From Thermaerobacter sp. FW80 (lineage in GTDB: Bacteria; Bacillota; Sulfobacillia; Thermaerobacterales; Thermaerobacteraceae): 64,000 nt of DNA. Positions 26,782 through 36,098 of the stretch are shown here, in pieces (the stretch's first letter is position 1; every line of letters starts with the position of its first letter). The stretch spans positions 186,001 through 250,000 of the forward strand of contig NZ_CP037895.1 of NCBI RefSeq assembly GCF_004634385.1, in the 5' to 3' direction. The position numbers were made by a program, and so were the translations under genes. The notes below the pieces were generated by a model, which worked only from the letters and a program-made list of their open reading frames with translations, made no database searches and was not told the origin of the DNA.

Positions 26782-27558
26782 CGCCAGGGTTTCACGCCTC
26801 GTCTGCTTGTTTCCATCTCCTGTCTTACGAATCCACTCGACCGCCCCCGGGGCCTACCTCCCTTGGTTATATGAAGAGAGTCACGCGCCGGCCGAACTGC
26901 TCTGCCTGTACCATCCAGTACAAGCATAAGCATATCGACGGCAGAGCAATGCGAAAAAGGCATCATTGCCCCGCATTTCGTGACTCATCGTCTTGATTGT
27001 CCCCAAGGAGGTGCAACCATGGGACAGATGTTACACACCCCCTCTGCCTGAACTGCTGGCACCGGACTCGGACACCGGGAACCCCGGCTACACGGATCGG
27101 GTTTGCGAAGCACATGCGCTGCTAATGTTCCAGAATGCGGCGCTGGCGTGCGAATTTCCTCGTGTGACTCCTTGATCGCTGGATGCACCCGCACCCCCTA
27201 GCAGAAGATACGGTCCGGTCGGTTCGACGAGGACCGGGCCTTCAAGCTGTGCCTGCAGCTCACAGGACTCCCCTTTCACCGCAACCACCGGCGCAACCCC
27301 GCTCCCGGGTATCCTTCTTGAACCACAAGGTCCGCCCTTAGAGCTTCTTCTGTGGAAGGTTCGTGCCGCCATGTTGTCGTACCATTCGACGGTTGTCGTG
27401 CTCTCCCCATCCTTCATCCCGTGAGACGTACACGGATAGGACCAATGAGGCCCAATGAGCTCCTGGGGCAAATTAGAGGCCTTGGCGGCGGCTACATGGT
27501 TGGCACCGCCCCTCCGTCGAAACAAAGAACCACCTCGCAGCAGGAAGGAGGTGGTTAC
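26782..27558. other. 777-nt region without a convincing gene
   Basis: A minus-strand frame at 27088-27525 (145 codons, with VAPVVAVKGESCELQAQ) has no ribosome binding site and no recognisable family. A strong AAGGAGGTG at 27005 precedes ATG 27019 and a 10-codon frame (MGQMLHTPSA, TGA 27049-27051), which could be a leader peptide or the 5' tip of a deleted gene. The rest shows nothing I can support. Confidence 0.45.
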
Positions 27559-27747
27559 ATGCCCGGCGTAGACGCCCTCGATGTAGACACGCTCAACGAA
27601 CGGGTACGCGAATGGACAGAAGAAGCCTTGGCAAAGTTACGCGAGATGGGGGTACCCTTGATTAATCTCAGGGCCTTACGTTATGCGGAGCTCCCGCCGG
27701 CGGTCGATTTCGGCATGGACTGGGAACCCCAGGCAAAGGCCCGGTAA
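27559..27747 (+). CDS. Small hypothetical protein, 62 aa
   Basis: ATG 27559 sits 8 nt after a consensus AAGGAGGT. The product begins MPGVDALDVDTLNERVREW and continues as an amphipathic helix (EEALAKLREMGV) with an aromatic, acidic tail ending WEPQAKAR. A terminator-like hairpin follows at 27851. This combination argues for a real expressed small gene, though the family is unknown. It could also be the N-terminal part of a truncated protein. Confidence 0.6.
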   Translation: MPGVDALDVDTLNERVREWTEEALAKLREMGVPLINLRALRYAELPPAVDFGMDWEPQAKAR

Positions 27748-27850
27748 CCCTCAAGTTTTCCGTCTCCACGTCATCGCTGCTCCAGCAGGGAGCTGACGCC
27801 ATCGTAAGGCACGTGTTGGCCCACTTTTCCTAAGACCCCGCTCCCCCCTG

Positions 27851-27882
27851 GTGACCGCTCAGGCTTGTGCCTGGGCGGTTAC
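27851..27882 (+). terminator. Hairpin after the 62-aa gene
   Basis: GTGACCGCTCAGGC pairs with GCCTGGGCGGTTAC over 14 bp including two G-T wobbles, loop TTGT, followed by TGCTTCTT. The following 280 nt up to the HEPN-like gene hold nothing recognised. Confidence 0.65.
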
Positions 27883-28162
27883 TGCTTCTTAGCCGCTCGG
27901 CAGCCGGTTAGCCTATGGCCTCCGGTCGCACCGTCAAGGGGCGCCTGGCCCTGCGCGCCAAGGGCTGCCAGCAGCCTGGCGCCTTTTCCAGATGGCGTTC
28001 CTTCCGGCCCTGGTGGGGTACCCAGGTCTGGCGGCCAGCAAAGCGGCTCAGCGAGGCGCGCAACGGGGCGCATTGTGGGCCACAGACAAGGGGGCAGGGT
28101 CCAGCTGGGTGCCGCTCCTTGCACATCAATTCGCACGACAAAAGAACACGCAAATGTCGTAA

Positions 28163-29059
28163 TCATAATCGCTCTTTTAACAACATGTATCGCGCCAATG
28201 CCTGCATTTCAATTACCTCCGAAACACTCAGACGTCGTTTGTACTTGCTTTTACCATGTGCAGCCACCCTATCCCGAATTTCATGGAATTCAACAATCTT
28301 GTTGAAGAGCGTATCCTTCTTCCGAAACCCTAACCGAATATCAGGATCAAAACCTTTGCTCCGAAGAAGTACTGCCAATTTATGAGGCTTAGTCTTGGTA
28401 GGTTCCCCGATAATAGCTTCGATACACTTGAACGCGTTTTGCGCCGCGGATTCGGCTTCCGATACAGAAACGTGCGGCTTGAATTGATCATCATATCCTT
28501 GTACCTGCCAGTCGCAGTGGTCCCATCCTAGCTCCTTAATACTTTGATAAAGATAAAATGCGGATCTCCGGAAATCTTCGTCCCTGAAGCAGCTGTTAAT
28601 CCATGGAAAACATTTTTCAAAAGGAATGCCTGGCACACTGTATGCACGAAAGACCCTTTCGAACTCTTCTATTGCACGAAAGCAGGAGTAGATCTCATCC
28701 AAGCAGTTTTCCAACAACCATTGCTTGCTTAGGGGTACAGTAAGCCGTGATCTAATATCGTGAGGTAGGGGCAATGGAGACAACCCTAATTCTACATGAG
28801 AACAGAAGGCTAAAATAGTGTACACAGCTTGCATGCTTTCCACCATTTCTAGAGCCGTCTCAAATGAGACTGGCCTCCCACAATCCAATACTAGCATTGC
28901 ATAGATGACAGTGCTCCGTGGTATGTCTTTTTTTAAGGTAATCCAGTCGACCCGCGGCGGCTCGTGAAAGGACTTTTCCGTTATCCAAGGTGTGCATTCA
29001 GGTACGCATTCCATCTGTTCCCGAAAACCAAGTATTAGGTAGTAACGACTGTGTTCCAT
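28163..29059 (-). CDS. HEPN-like hypothetical protein, AT-rich
   Basis: 298 aa from ATG 29059 (after GGGGGG), or 308 aa from an in-frame start ten codons upstream that lacks such a site. The C-terminal third is helical with EFHEIRDRVAAHGKSKYK followed by a helix ending EMQALARYMLLKE; RDRVAAH fits the R-x(4-6)-H motif of HEPN domains (Apea-like group). HEPN proteins are often RNases in toxin-antitoxin and phage defence. Base composition is far poorer in GC than every neighbour, which indicates recent transfer. No partner gene is adjacent: an orphan between IS elements. Confidence 0.6.
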   Translation of the reverse strand: MEHSRYYLILGFREQMECVPECTPWITEKSFHEPPRVDWITLKKDIPRSTVIYAMLVLDCGRPVSFETALEMVESMQAVYTILAFCSHVELGLSPLPLPHDIRSRLTVPLSKQWLLENCLDEIYSCFRAIEEFERVFRAYSVPGIPFEKCFPWINSCFRDEDFRRSAFYLYQSIKELGWDHCDWQVQGYDDQFKPHVSVSEAESAAQNAFKCIEAIIGEPTKTKPHKLAVLLRSKGFDPDIRLGFRKKDTLFNKIVEFHEIRDRVAAHGKSKYKRRLSVSEVIEMQALARYMLLKERL

Positions 29060-29204
29060 TGAATTAGCCCCCCGCAGTGCCGGGATCATCGGCGCGTCGC
29101 CGAGATTCTTGACGAGTGGCGCGACATGAGCAGGGCCCCCGGTTATCGCCTATGATTTCGGCAACATCTCAAACAGTGAGATACAACGCGCTAGAGTCGC
29201 CCGG

Positions 29205-30629
29205 TTAGTGTCCCAGGTGGTGGTGGAAATCGCCGGGCTGTAGGGCCCGAGCCTGGTGGCCCTTGACAAGAAAGGTCACCGGTGGCTCCCCTTCGGGTTG
29301 GACAAGAACCGCCATGAAGGGAGGTCCGCTCACCGGTGACCGCTGATTTCAGGATGGCACTTCTCGAGCTTCTACGCAAACACCAGGGGGAGCCGGAAGC
29401 CGATGCCCTGCGGGAAGGACTACGCTGGCTGGCCCAACAGCTCATGGAGCTCGAGGTGAGCGAACTCGTTGGCGCTCAGCGGTACGAGCGCACGGAAACG
29501 CGCAAGACCTACCGGAACGGCTATCGCTCCCGGCCCTGGGATACCCGCGTGGGCACCATCGAGCTGCGGATCCCAAAGCTCCGCCAGGGCAGCTACTTCC
29601 CAAGCCTGCTGGAGCCACGCCGGCGGGCGGAACGGGCCCTGGTCGCCGTGGTGCAGGAGGCTTATGTGCAGGGGGTCAGCACCCGGAAGGTCGACGACCT
29701 GGTCCGGGCCTTGGGCCTGGACGGCATCAGCAAGAGCGAGGTGTCGCGACTCTGCGCGGAACTGGACGAGCGGATGGAGCGCTTCCGCAACCGTCCCCTG
29801 GAAGGCGAGTACCCCTACGTTTGGCTCGACGCCAAGCCGATCAAGGTGCGGCAGGACCACCGGGTGGTGAACATGGCCGCGGTCATCGCCGTCGGGGTGA
29901 AGCGAACCGGGGAGCGCGAGGTGCTGGGCTTTGACGTGGGCGCCGCCGAGACGTACGAGTTCTGGCTCGCGTTTCTCCGCAGCCTGGTGGCCCGCGGGCT
30001 CAAGGGTGTTCGCCTCGTCATCTCCGATGCCCATGAGGGGCTCAAGCGCGCCATCAGCGAGGTGCTGGCGGGCGCCAGCTGGCAACGGTGCCGCGTGCAC
30101 TTCATGCGGAACCTGCTGGCCCGGGTGCCCAAGCACGCCCAGCCGATGGTGGCGGCCCTGGTGCGGACGATCTTCGCCCAGCCCGACCTGGAGTCCGCCC
30201 GGGAGCAGCTGGAACACGTGGCAGCCAACCTGGACCGGCGATTCCCCCAGGCCGCCGCTCTGCTTCGGGATGCAATGGAGGACGTGCTGGCGTACATGGC
30301 CTTCCCGACCGAGCACTGGCGGCGGATCCACTCGACCAACGTTCTGGAGCGGCTGAATCGGGAACTGGCCCGGCGCTGCGACGTGGTGGGGATCTTCCCG
30401 AACATGGCCGCCGCCATCCGCCTGTTGGGAGCTCTTCTCGAGGAGCAACAGGACGAATGGCTGGTGTCCCGGCGGTACTTCAGCCTGGAGTCGATGGCCA
30501 AGATTGACGCGTGTACATCACATGAGGCTACGCGGCTCCATGAAACCGAAGCAACCCTGAAGGTGCTGGCCATGTAAGGCGTTCAAACCCGAGGGGAGCG
30601 CAAATCACACCACTTGACGGGACGTGACC
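29205..30629 (+). mobile_element. IS256-type element 'b', copy B
   Basis: 1425 bp, same ends as copy A, opposite orientation. The target duplication GTCGCCCGG lies at 29196-29204 and 30630-30638. Intact. Confidence 0.96.
29336..30577 (+). CDS. IS256-family transposase (type b)
   Basis: 413 aa, reading the same as the copy-A protein, with WLDAKPIK, ISDAHEGL and NVLERLNREL. GTG start after GAAGGGAGG. Intact. Confidence 0.96.
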   Translation: MTADFRMALLELLRKHQGEPEADALREGLRWLAQQLMELEVSELVGAQRYERTETRKTYRNGYRSRPWDTRVGTIELRIPKLRQGSYFPSLLEPRRRAERALVAVVQEAYVQGVSTRKVDDLVRALGLDGISKSEVSRLCAELDERMERFRNRPLEGEYPYVWLDAKPIKVRQDHRVVNMAAVIAVGVKRTGEREVLGFDVGAAETYEFWLAFLRSLVARGLKGVRLVISDAHEGLKRAISEVLAGASWQRCRVHFMRNLLARVPKHAQPMVAALVRTIFAQPDLESAREQLEHVAANLDRRFPQAAALLRDAMEDVLAYMAFPTEHWRRIHSTNVLERLNRELARRCDVVGIFPNMAAAIRLLGALLEEQQDEWLVSRRYFSLESMAKIDACTSHEATRLHETEATLKVLAM

Positions 30630-30829
30630 GTCGCCCGGCCGGCTGGCGCGCGGCTTATTTAATATTTGAGAGCGTAAGCCAGGCCGTAGCGTTCGACAAT
30701 CTGATGGGCTTCTCCTTGTGTGTGTCCTGTAACCTGGCAATAAGCCTGAGCGAGCGTGGCGGCCGGATCGAGGGATGGCCGGTGATCCGTGATAGACGTA
30801 GCTTCCCCGGAAGTTTGCAAATAGTTTGT

Positions 30830-30866
30830 AAAAAGGCCCCGCGCGCTACGTTCGGCGCCGGGGCCT
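30830..30866 (-). terminator. Intrinsic terminator of the tRNA-Leu locus
   Basis: On the minus strand AGGCCCCG...CGGGGCCT forms a GC stem followed directly by TTTTT. It lies about 30 nt beyond the 3' end of the tRNA-Leu fragment. This is the only clear stem-plus-T-run terminator I found in the window. Confidence 0.8.
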
Positions 30867-30895
30867 ATGCCAGGTAACCCTTGATATGCCTTGTG

Positions 30896-30951
30896 TGCCG
30901 GGGGTGGGCCTCGAACCCACACGGGCTACCCCCAGCGGATTTTAAGTCCTC
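30896..30951 (-). tRNA. tRNA-Leu(UAA), 3' half only
   Basis: Read leftward, the sequence runs from the anticodon stem (GAGGA) through loop CTTAAAA with anticodon TAA, a class II variable arm (GGGGGTAGCCC), a perfect T-arm (GTGGG-TTCGAGG-CCCAC), the 3' acceptor strand CCCCGGC and discriminator A at 30896. No matching 5' strand (GCCGGGG) or D-arm exists within 60 nt upstream, so the 5' half is replaced. CCA is not encoded. This is what remains downstream of an integrase that uses the anticodon loop, or a deletion. The 230 nt to its right (30952-31184) show nothing else. Confidence 0.8.
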
Positions 30952-31184
30952 GAGGGTGCCAGCGGCCTGAGCAAACTACTCCAGCGATTACAGCTGTCGG
31001 TTTCGGAAAACTCCACCAGTGGGGAGGCGCCGCCGTGGAACAAGGGACAGCGTTGCTGGTCAAACGCGATTACCGCCGTTCTGTGTCTTGTCCTTCCAGT
31101 TGGAGGCGCGGCGTTGACCATGAGCCAACTGCATAGGCGAGCGGTAAGTATTTCCCTGGCCCGGGCTAGTTCCCCCGGCCCATA

Positions 31185-32558
31185 TTACTCCACGAACTCG
31201 AACCGTGCCGTGAAGTGGCGTAGCACCTTCGGCTCGTAAGTGAACCGGACGCCCCGCACCCGCTCCCGTCGCCGGTAGACGCGGATCAGGGTGTCGGCCA
31301 CATCCTCCAGGTGCCGGCTCGTGTACACCCGCCGCGGAATCGCCAGGCGGAAGAACTCGAAGGGAGAAGGAAGCTGCCGGCCGGTGGCGGGGTCGCGGCC
31401 CATCATGAGGGAGCCCACCTCGACGCCCCGCACGCCCCCTTCAAGGTATGTCTCGATGGCCAGGGCGTGGCCGGGGAACTGTTCCGGCGGGATGTGGGGC
31501 AGGAATTTCCTGGCATCGACGAAGACCGCGTGACCGCCCACCGGCCACTGGATGGGCACGCCGCCGTCCCGGAGGAGCTGCCCCAGGTACTCCACCTGGC
31601 CCACCCGGTAGGCCAGATAGTCCGCATCCAGCGCCTCCCTGAGCCCCACGGCCATTGCCTCCATGTCCCGGCCGGCCAGCCCGCCATAGGTAAGAAAGCC
31701 CTCATAGGGGACGAGCCGCCCGCAGGCCTTCTCGTACAGCTCCTTGTCCCGGAAGGCGGCCAGGCCGCCGATGTTCACCAGCCCATCCTTCTTGGCGCTC
31801 ATCATCAAGCCGTCGCCGTAGGAGAACATCTCCCGGGCGATCTCCAGGGGGCTCTTGCCGGCGTAACCCGGCTCCCGCTGCCGGACGAACCAGCAATTCT
31901 CCGCATACCGGGCCGCATCGAAGAGCAGGGGAATGCCATGCCGCCGGGCGATCTCGCTGGTGGCCCGGATGTTGGCCATGGAGACGGGCTGGCCGCCGGC
32001 GGAGTTGTTGGTCACGGTCATGATGATGCAGGCGATGTCCTCCGCCCCGTGGTCCCGGATGAAGGCTTCCAGCCTGTCCAGGTCCATGTTGCCTTTGAAG
32101 GGGTACTCGCTCTCCGTGTCCATGGCCTCGGGGGTGACCAGGTCGACCGGCCGGCCGCCGGCCAGCTGCACGTGGGCCCGGGTGGTGTCGAAGAACATGT
32201 TGCTCAGGACGTACATGCCGGGGCGGGTGACGAGATTGGGCAGGACCACCTGCTCAGCACCCCGGCCCTGATGGGTGGGCAGCACGTAGGGGTAGCCCGT
32301 GATCTCCTCGACCACGTCCCGCAGCCGGTAGTAGCTGGCCGCGCCGGCGTAGGACTCGTCACCCCGCATCATGGCCGCCCATTGCTCCTGGCTCATGGCG
32401 CCTGTGCCGGAGTCGGTCAGCAGGTCGACGTAAACCTCGTGGGACCGCAGGGCAAAGACGTTGTAGCCGGCCCGCCGGATGGCGGCCTCTCGCTCCTCCC
32501 GGGAGATGAGCCGGATGGGTTCGACCATCTTGATCTTGAAGGGTTCGCCTCGGGGCAT
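31185..32558 (-). CDS. tnaA: Tryptophanase (tryptophan indole-lyase)
   Basis: 457-aa PLP-dependent beta-eliminating lyase of the tryptophanase/tyrosine phenol-lyase family. Present are [11 protein letters not shown]-like [23 protein letters not shown], the PLP-lysine motif MSAKKDG and [18 protein letters not shown] (Asp where tyrosine phenol-lyase has Thr) and VEVG (Val where that enzyme has the substrate-binding Arg) favour tryptophan, giving indole, pyruvate and ammonia. ATG 32558. No tryptophan permease or leader peptide is adjacent. A TrpB2 gene lies 3.7 kb away across two IS. Confidence 0.88.
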   Translation of the reverse strand: MPRGEPFKIKMVEPIRLISREEREAAIRRAGYNVFALRSHEVYVDLLTDSGTGAMSQEQWAAMMRGDESYAGAASYYRLRDVVEEITGYPYVLPTHQGRGAEQVVLPNLVTRPGMYVLSNMFFDTTRAHVQLAGGRPVDLVTPEAMDTESEYPFKGNMDLDRLEAFIRDHGAEDIACIIMTVTNNSAGGQPVSMANIRATSEIARRHGIPLLFDAARYAENCWFVRQREPGYAGKSPLEIAREMFSYGDGLMMSAKKDGLVNIGGLAAFRDKELYEKACGRLVPYEGFLTYGGLAGRDMEAMAVGLREALDADYLAYRVGQVEYLGQLLRDGGVPIQWPVGGHAVFVDARKFLPHIPPEQFPGHALAIETYLEGGVRGVEVGSLMMGRDPATGRQLPSPFEFFRLAIPRRVYTSRHLEDVADTLIRVYRRRERVRGVRFTYEPKVLRHFTARFEFVE

Positions 32559-32701
32559 GGGGCGTTGGCCTCCCTTTGTGATGCGACCTTCATGATGCTG
32601 CTGTCTCCATCCCGGTGTGGCATACTGCTCACGTTATGCTCTTGTCATCATCCTTAGTGATGCGTCATCCGTCGTGCGTCATCATGCCTCCTCCATGACG
32701 A

Positions 32702-34115
32702 GGCCGTGTCCCGGCAAGTGGTGGAAAAGCGGCTCCCCCTCGGGTTCCATGGGCTTACCTCGCTGCAACAGCCAAGGCGCTTACCGAGTCACTCCCCAAC
32801 GCGTCACCGCCCTTGAGCTTCGCCATCGACGCCTGGCTAAAGTACCGCCGCTGCACCAGCCACTCGTCCTGCTGCTCCTCCAGCAGCGCACCCAGCAGGC
32901 GCAGCACCGCCGCCACGTTCGGGAAGATGCCCACCACGTCGCACCGCCGCGCCAGCTCGCGGTTCAGCCGCTCCAGGACGTTCGTCGAGTGGATCCCCCG
33001 CCAGTGCTCCGGCGGGAAGTCCATGTAGGCCAAAACCTCCTCCGCGGCCTCCCGCAGCAGGCTCGCCACCTGGGGGAACCGCCGCTCCAAGTTTGCCGCC
33101 ACCTGCTCCAGCTGCTGCCGAGCCGAGGCACGGTCCGGCTGGGCGAAGATGGTCCGTACCAGCGCTGCCACCATGGACTGGGCGTGCTTGGGCACCCGCG
33201 CCAGCAGGTTCCGCATGAAGTGCACCCGGCACCGCTGCCACGTGGCGCCTGCCAGCACCTCACCGATGGCTCGCTTGAGGCCCTCGTGGGCGTCCGAGAT
33301 CACCAGCCGCACGCCCTTCAGCCCCCGGGCCACCAGGCGACGTAGGAAGTCCAGCCAGAACTCGTACGTCTCGGCCGCGCCCACGTCGAACCCCAGGACC
33401 TCCCGTTCCCCTGTCTCCCGCACACCCACGGCGATCACGGCCGCCATGTTCACCACCCGTCCGTCTTGCCGCACCTTCACCGCCTTGGCGTCCAGCCACA
33501 CGTAGGGGTACTCGCCTTCCAGCGGCCGGTTCCGAAAGCGCTCCATGTGCTCGTCCAGCTCGGCGCAGATGCGGGAGACCTCGCTCTTGCTCAAGCCCCC
33601 GACGCCCAGCGCCTGGACCAGCTCGTCCACCTTGCGCGTGCTCACCCCGTGCACGTAGGCCTCCTGCACCACGGCCAGCAAGGCCCGCTCCGCGCGCCGC
33701 CGCGGCTTCAAGAGGCTGGGGAAGTAGCTGCCGCGGCGTAACTTCGGGATCTGCAGCTCGATGGTGCCCACGCGCGTGTCCCAGCGCCGGGGGCGGTACC
33801 CGTTTCGGTAGGTAGTGCGCGACGGGGTGCGCTCGTAGCGCTGGGCGCCGATGAGTTCGCTGACCTCGACCTCCATCAGCTGCTGGGCGAGCCAGCGCAG
33901 GCCCTCCCGCAGGGCGTCGACCTCGGGCTCGCCCTGGTACTGGCGCAGCAGTTCGAGAAGTGCCATCCTGAAGTCAGCGGTCACCGGTGGTCCGACCTCC
34001 CTTCGTGCTCGGGTTTGTCCAACCCGAAGGGAAGCCGCCGGTGACCGCTGCTGTCAACGGCCACCAGCCACGCCTAAACCCTGGCCGGAAAGTCCACCAC
34101 TACCCGGGACTTTAA
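32702..34115 (-). mobile_element. IS256-type element 'b', copy D (diverged)
   Basis: About 1.41 kb. Its ends (GGCCGTGTCCCGGCAAGTGG and, inverse, TTAAAGTCCCGGGTAGTGG) are recognisable variants of type-b ends. The 9-nt flanks (CCATGACGA and CTGGAACCA) do not match. An older or distinct lineage from copies A to C. Confidence 0.85.
32755..33984 (-). CDS. IS256-family transposase (type b, diverged)
   Basis: 409 aa, clearly related to the 413-aa type-b transposase but with many substitutions throughout (for example YERTPSRTTYRNGYRPRR) and a different C-terminal tail. Triad at WLDAKAVKV, ISDAHEGL and NVLERLNREL. No stop or frameshift, so still possibly functional. Confidence 0.93.
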   Translation of the reverse strand: MTADFRMALLELLRQYQGEPEVDALREGLRWLAQQLMEVEVSELIGAQRYERTPSRTTYRNGYRPRRWDTRVGTIELQIPKLRRGSYFPSLLKPRRRAERALLAVVQEAYVHGVSTRKVDELVQALGVGGLSKSEVSRICAELDEHMERFRNRPLEGEYPYVWLDAKAVKVRQDGRVVNMAAVIAVGVRETGEREVLGFDVGAAETYEFWLDFLRRLVARGLKGVRLVISDAHEGLKRAIGEVLAGATWQRCRVHFMRNLLARVPKHAQSMVAALVRTIFAQPDRASARQQLEQVAANLERRFPQVASLLREAAEEVLAYMDFPPEHWRGIHSTNVLERLNRELARRCDVVGIFPNVAAVLRLLGALLEEQQDEWLVQRRYFSQASMAKLKGGDALGSDSVSALAVAAR

Positions 34116-34518
34116 CTGGAACCACTTGTACAAAGTTCCTGCCGCCCGGGAAGTCTAAGGATTCTGGTGACCGTGAGCCCAGCTACGGAGGGGTCGCGAT
34201 GCGGTAGTGGCTTATGGCTTTATCGCTTACTAGAGAGACGTGTCGTGATCTGTGCGCAGAGGTCTGAAATTGGGCTTGCCGAGTTCATGGCAACCGCAAG
34301 TCGCTCCGCTTTCTGGCTGTGGAAGTCGCGGTGGGAGCAGGAGCGCACCTTCCTTCGTTCCTTGCTCTCTCTACTCCTGGCTCTCCGTGAGCGCGGGCGC
34401 AGCCAATGCTCGGAGGACTATAAGGCCCGCGAGCAGGTGGCAGCGGGTGCGGCAGCCGTTGGAACGGCCGTGCTGTGGTTTGATCCGTTCGATGCCCTGG
34501 GTGGCACAGTCTCCTCAA

Positions 34519-35944
34519 GGTCAAGTCCCGAACTGTCTGTAAAAGCGGTCTGGGTCATGCCACGGTGGCAGCGGGTGAAACCTCTTTCTGCGCCGCTCTT
34601 TGCCGTTGCCGCTCCTCGATGTAGCGCTCCAGCTGCTTTCGTTCGTGCTCGCTGAACTGCACCCGCCGCCAGCGCTCACTCGCCCGCCACAGCACGGCGA
34701 AGACTAGCTTCAGGCACTCCCGCTCGCTCCGAAACCGCGGGATCACCTTGGCGCGCCGCCGCTCCTCCTCGAAGCTGCGCTCCACCAGGTTGGTGGTCCG
34801 GACATGCTTGCGGTGGGCGGCGGGTAGCCGCAGGTGCGCCAGGCTCGCTTCCAGGTCCTCCTGCAGGCTCCGCATGGCCGAGGGATACTCCCGCCCGAAC
34901 CGCTCCACCACCTCGGCCACCAGCCGCCGGCCCTGCTCGATATCCGGTGCGTCCCGGATCGCCTCCAGGTAGGGCTTGAGCACGGGCCGCGCCTCCTCCG
35001 GCACCTTGTCCAGCACGTTCCGCATCTTGTGCACCCAGCAGCGGATGCGCTCCGCCTCCGGCCACATGGCTTCCACCGCCTGGATCAGCCCCGGCGCCCC
35101 GTCCGTCGTCACCGTCAGCGGCGTCTTCAGCCCCCGGCGCACCAGATCCCGGAAGTGCTCCAGCCAGTCCTCGTAGCGCTCCTTGTTGCCCAGGCTCAGG
35201 TGCACCAGCACCTTGCTGCCGTCGCTCAAGATGGCCCAGGTGACCAGGATGCCCTCACGGCAGCCCGCCTGCCGGCGCAGCGACTCGTAGATGGCGTCGG
35301 CGAACAGGTACACCACGTCGAGGCCTGACAGGTCCCGCTGGGCAAAGGCCTCGAACTCCTCGTGGAGCGCCTCGGTGATCCGGCTCACGGTGGACCGGCT
35401 CAAAAGCGGCGCTTCGCTGCCCGCCAGCTCCGCCAGCGCATCCTCGATGTCCCGGCTAGAGAGGCCCCGGGCGTACATCTCCACCACCAGGCGCTCCAGC
35501 ACGTCCGTCCGCCGCTTGAGGGCCCTCCACAGCGTGGGCTGGCACAGTCCCTCCATGCCCCGCACCTGGGGGACGTCGATCTCGAGCCGCCCCTCGGCGC
35601 AACGCAGCGTCCGCGGCTTGTAGCCGTTGCGGGCGCCTTCCTGGCCAGGCTCGCGCCGCTCGTAGCGTCCGCGCCCCAAAAGCTCCGTGACCTCTGCCTC
35701 CAGCAGCTCCTGGATGAGCTTGCGGGCGCCCAGGCGGACGAGGGCATGGGTCAGGTCCTCGACCTCAGTACCCTCCCGGGCCTGCGCGGCCAGCTGCCGG
35801 GCCAGCTCCGCCAACTGCTGGCTGGGTGGTATCCTGGACATAGGTCTGGGTCCTCCTCGGTGTGCCCCAGCTGGGGCGAGTTTTCCGACGCCACCGATGG
35901 TAGCCCAGACCGCTTCGCGTTTACAGACAGTTTAGGACGTCACC
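34519..35944 (-). mobile_element. IS256-type element 'a', copy 4
   Basis: 1426 bp, inverted relative to copies 1 and 3. The target duplication TCTCCTCAA lies at 34510-34518 and 35945-35953. Intact. Confidence 0.97.
34555..35841 (-). CDS. IS256-family transposase (type a)
   Basis: 428 aa. I see one difference from copies 1 and 3: Ser for Thr in ARGLS(S/T)RDIEDA. Catalytic motifs FADAIYE, TTDGAPGL and LVERSFEEE are intact. Confidence 0.96.
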   Translation of the reverse strand: MSRIPPSQQLAELARQLAAQAREGTEVEDLTHALVRLGARKLIQELLEAEVTELLGRGRYERREPGQEGARNGYKPRTLRCAEGRLEIDVPQVRGMEGLCQPTLWRALKRRTDVLERLVVEMYARGLSSRDIEDALAELAGSEAPLLSRSTVSRITEALHEEFEAFAQRDLSGLDVVYLFADAIYESLRRQAGCREGILVTWAILSDGSKVLVHLSLGNKERYEDWLEHFRDLVRRGLKTPLTVTTDGAPGLIQAVEAMWPEAERIRCWVHKMRNVLDKVPEEARPVLKPYLEAIRDAPDIEQGRRLVAEVVERFGREYPSAMRSLQEDLEASLAHLRLPAAHRKHVRTTNLVERSFEEERRRAKVIPRFRSERECLKLVFAVLWRASERWRRVQFSEHERKQLERYIEERQRQRAAQKEVSPAATVA

Positions 35945-36003
35945 TCTCCTCAACGGATTCCTGAAAGCCTTCGTCGAGAACTCAGCCTACTTCTCCCGAC
36001 TAC

Positions 36004-36037
36004 AAGGCGCCGGCCCGGAGAACAGGCCGGACGCCTT
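36004..36037 (+). terminator. GC-rich hairpin upstream of trpB2
   Basis: AAGGCGCCGGCC pairs with GGCCGGACGCCTT with a single bulged A, followed by CATGTTTGTT. It probably ends transcription coming out of the IS256-a copy 4 region, insulating the downstream operon. Confidence 0.6.
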
Positions 36038-36098
36038 CATGTTTGTTCGTATGCCAACTCGTGCTCCGAACGCGAAAGGTACTGCACCACAGAGGGGA

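Larger units (their letters stand above)
34167..35964 (+). pseudogene. Possible orphan gene split by IS256-a copy 4
   Basis: An open frame from 34167 (GTG) or 34287 (ATG) reaches the IS at 34518. Joining across the 9-bp duplication TCTCCTCAA gives ...DALGGTVSSTDS and TGA at 35962-35964. The product (80-120 aa) has EQVAAGAAAVGTAVLWFDPF near its end and no recognisable domain. Neither start has a good ribosome binding site, so coding status is uncertain. It begins only about 50 nt from IS256-b copy D and may itself be a remnant. Confidence 0.35.

Noticed and set aside
21405-30629. Composite transposon bounded by IS256-b copies A and B
   Set aside because: Each copy has its own perfect 9-bp target duplication, so they inserted independently.
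31185-32558. Tyrosine phenol-lyase
   Set aside because: FDTT and VEVG replace the residues that mark tyrosine phenol-lyase; the overall sequence follows tryptophanase.
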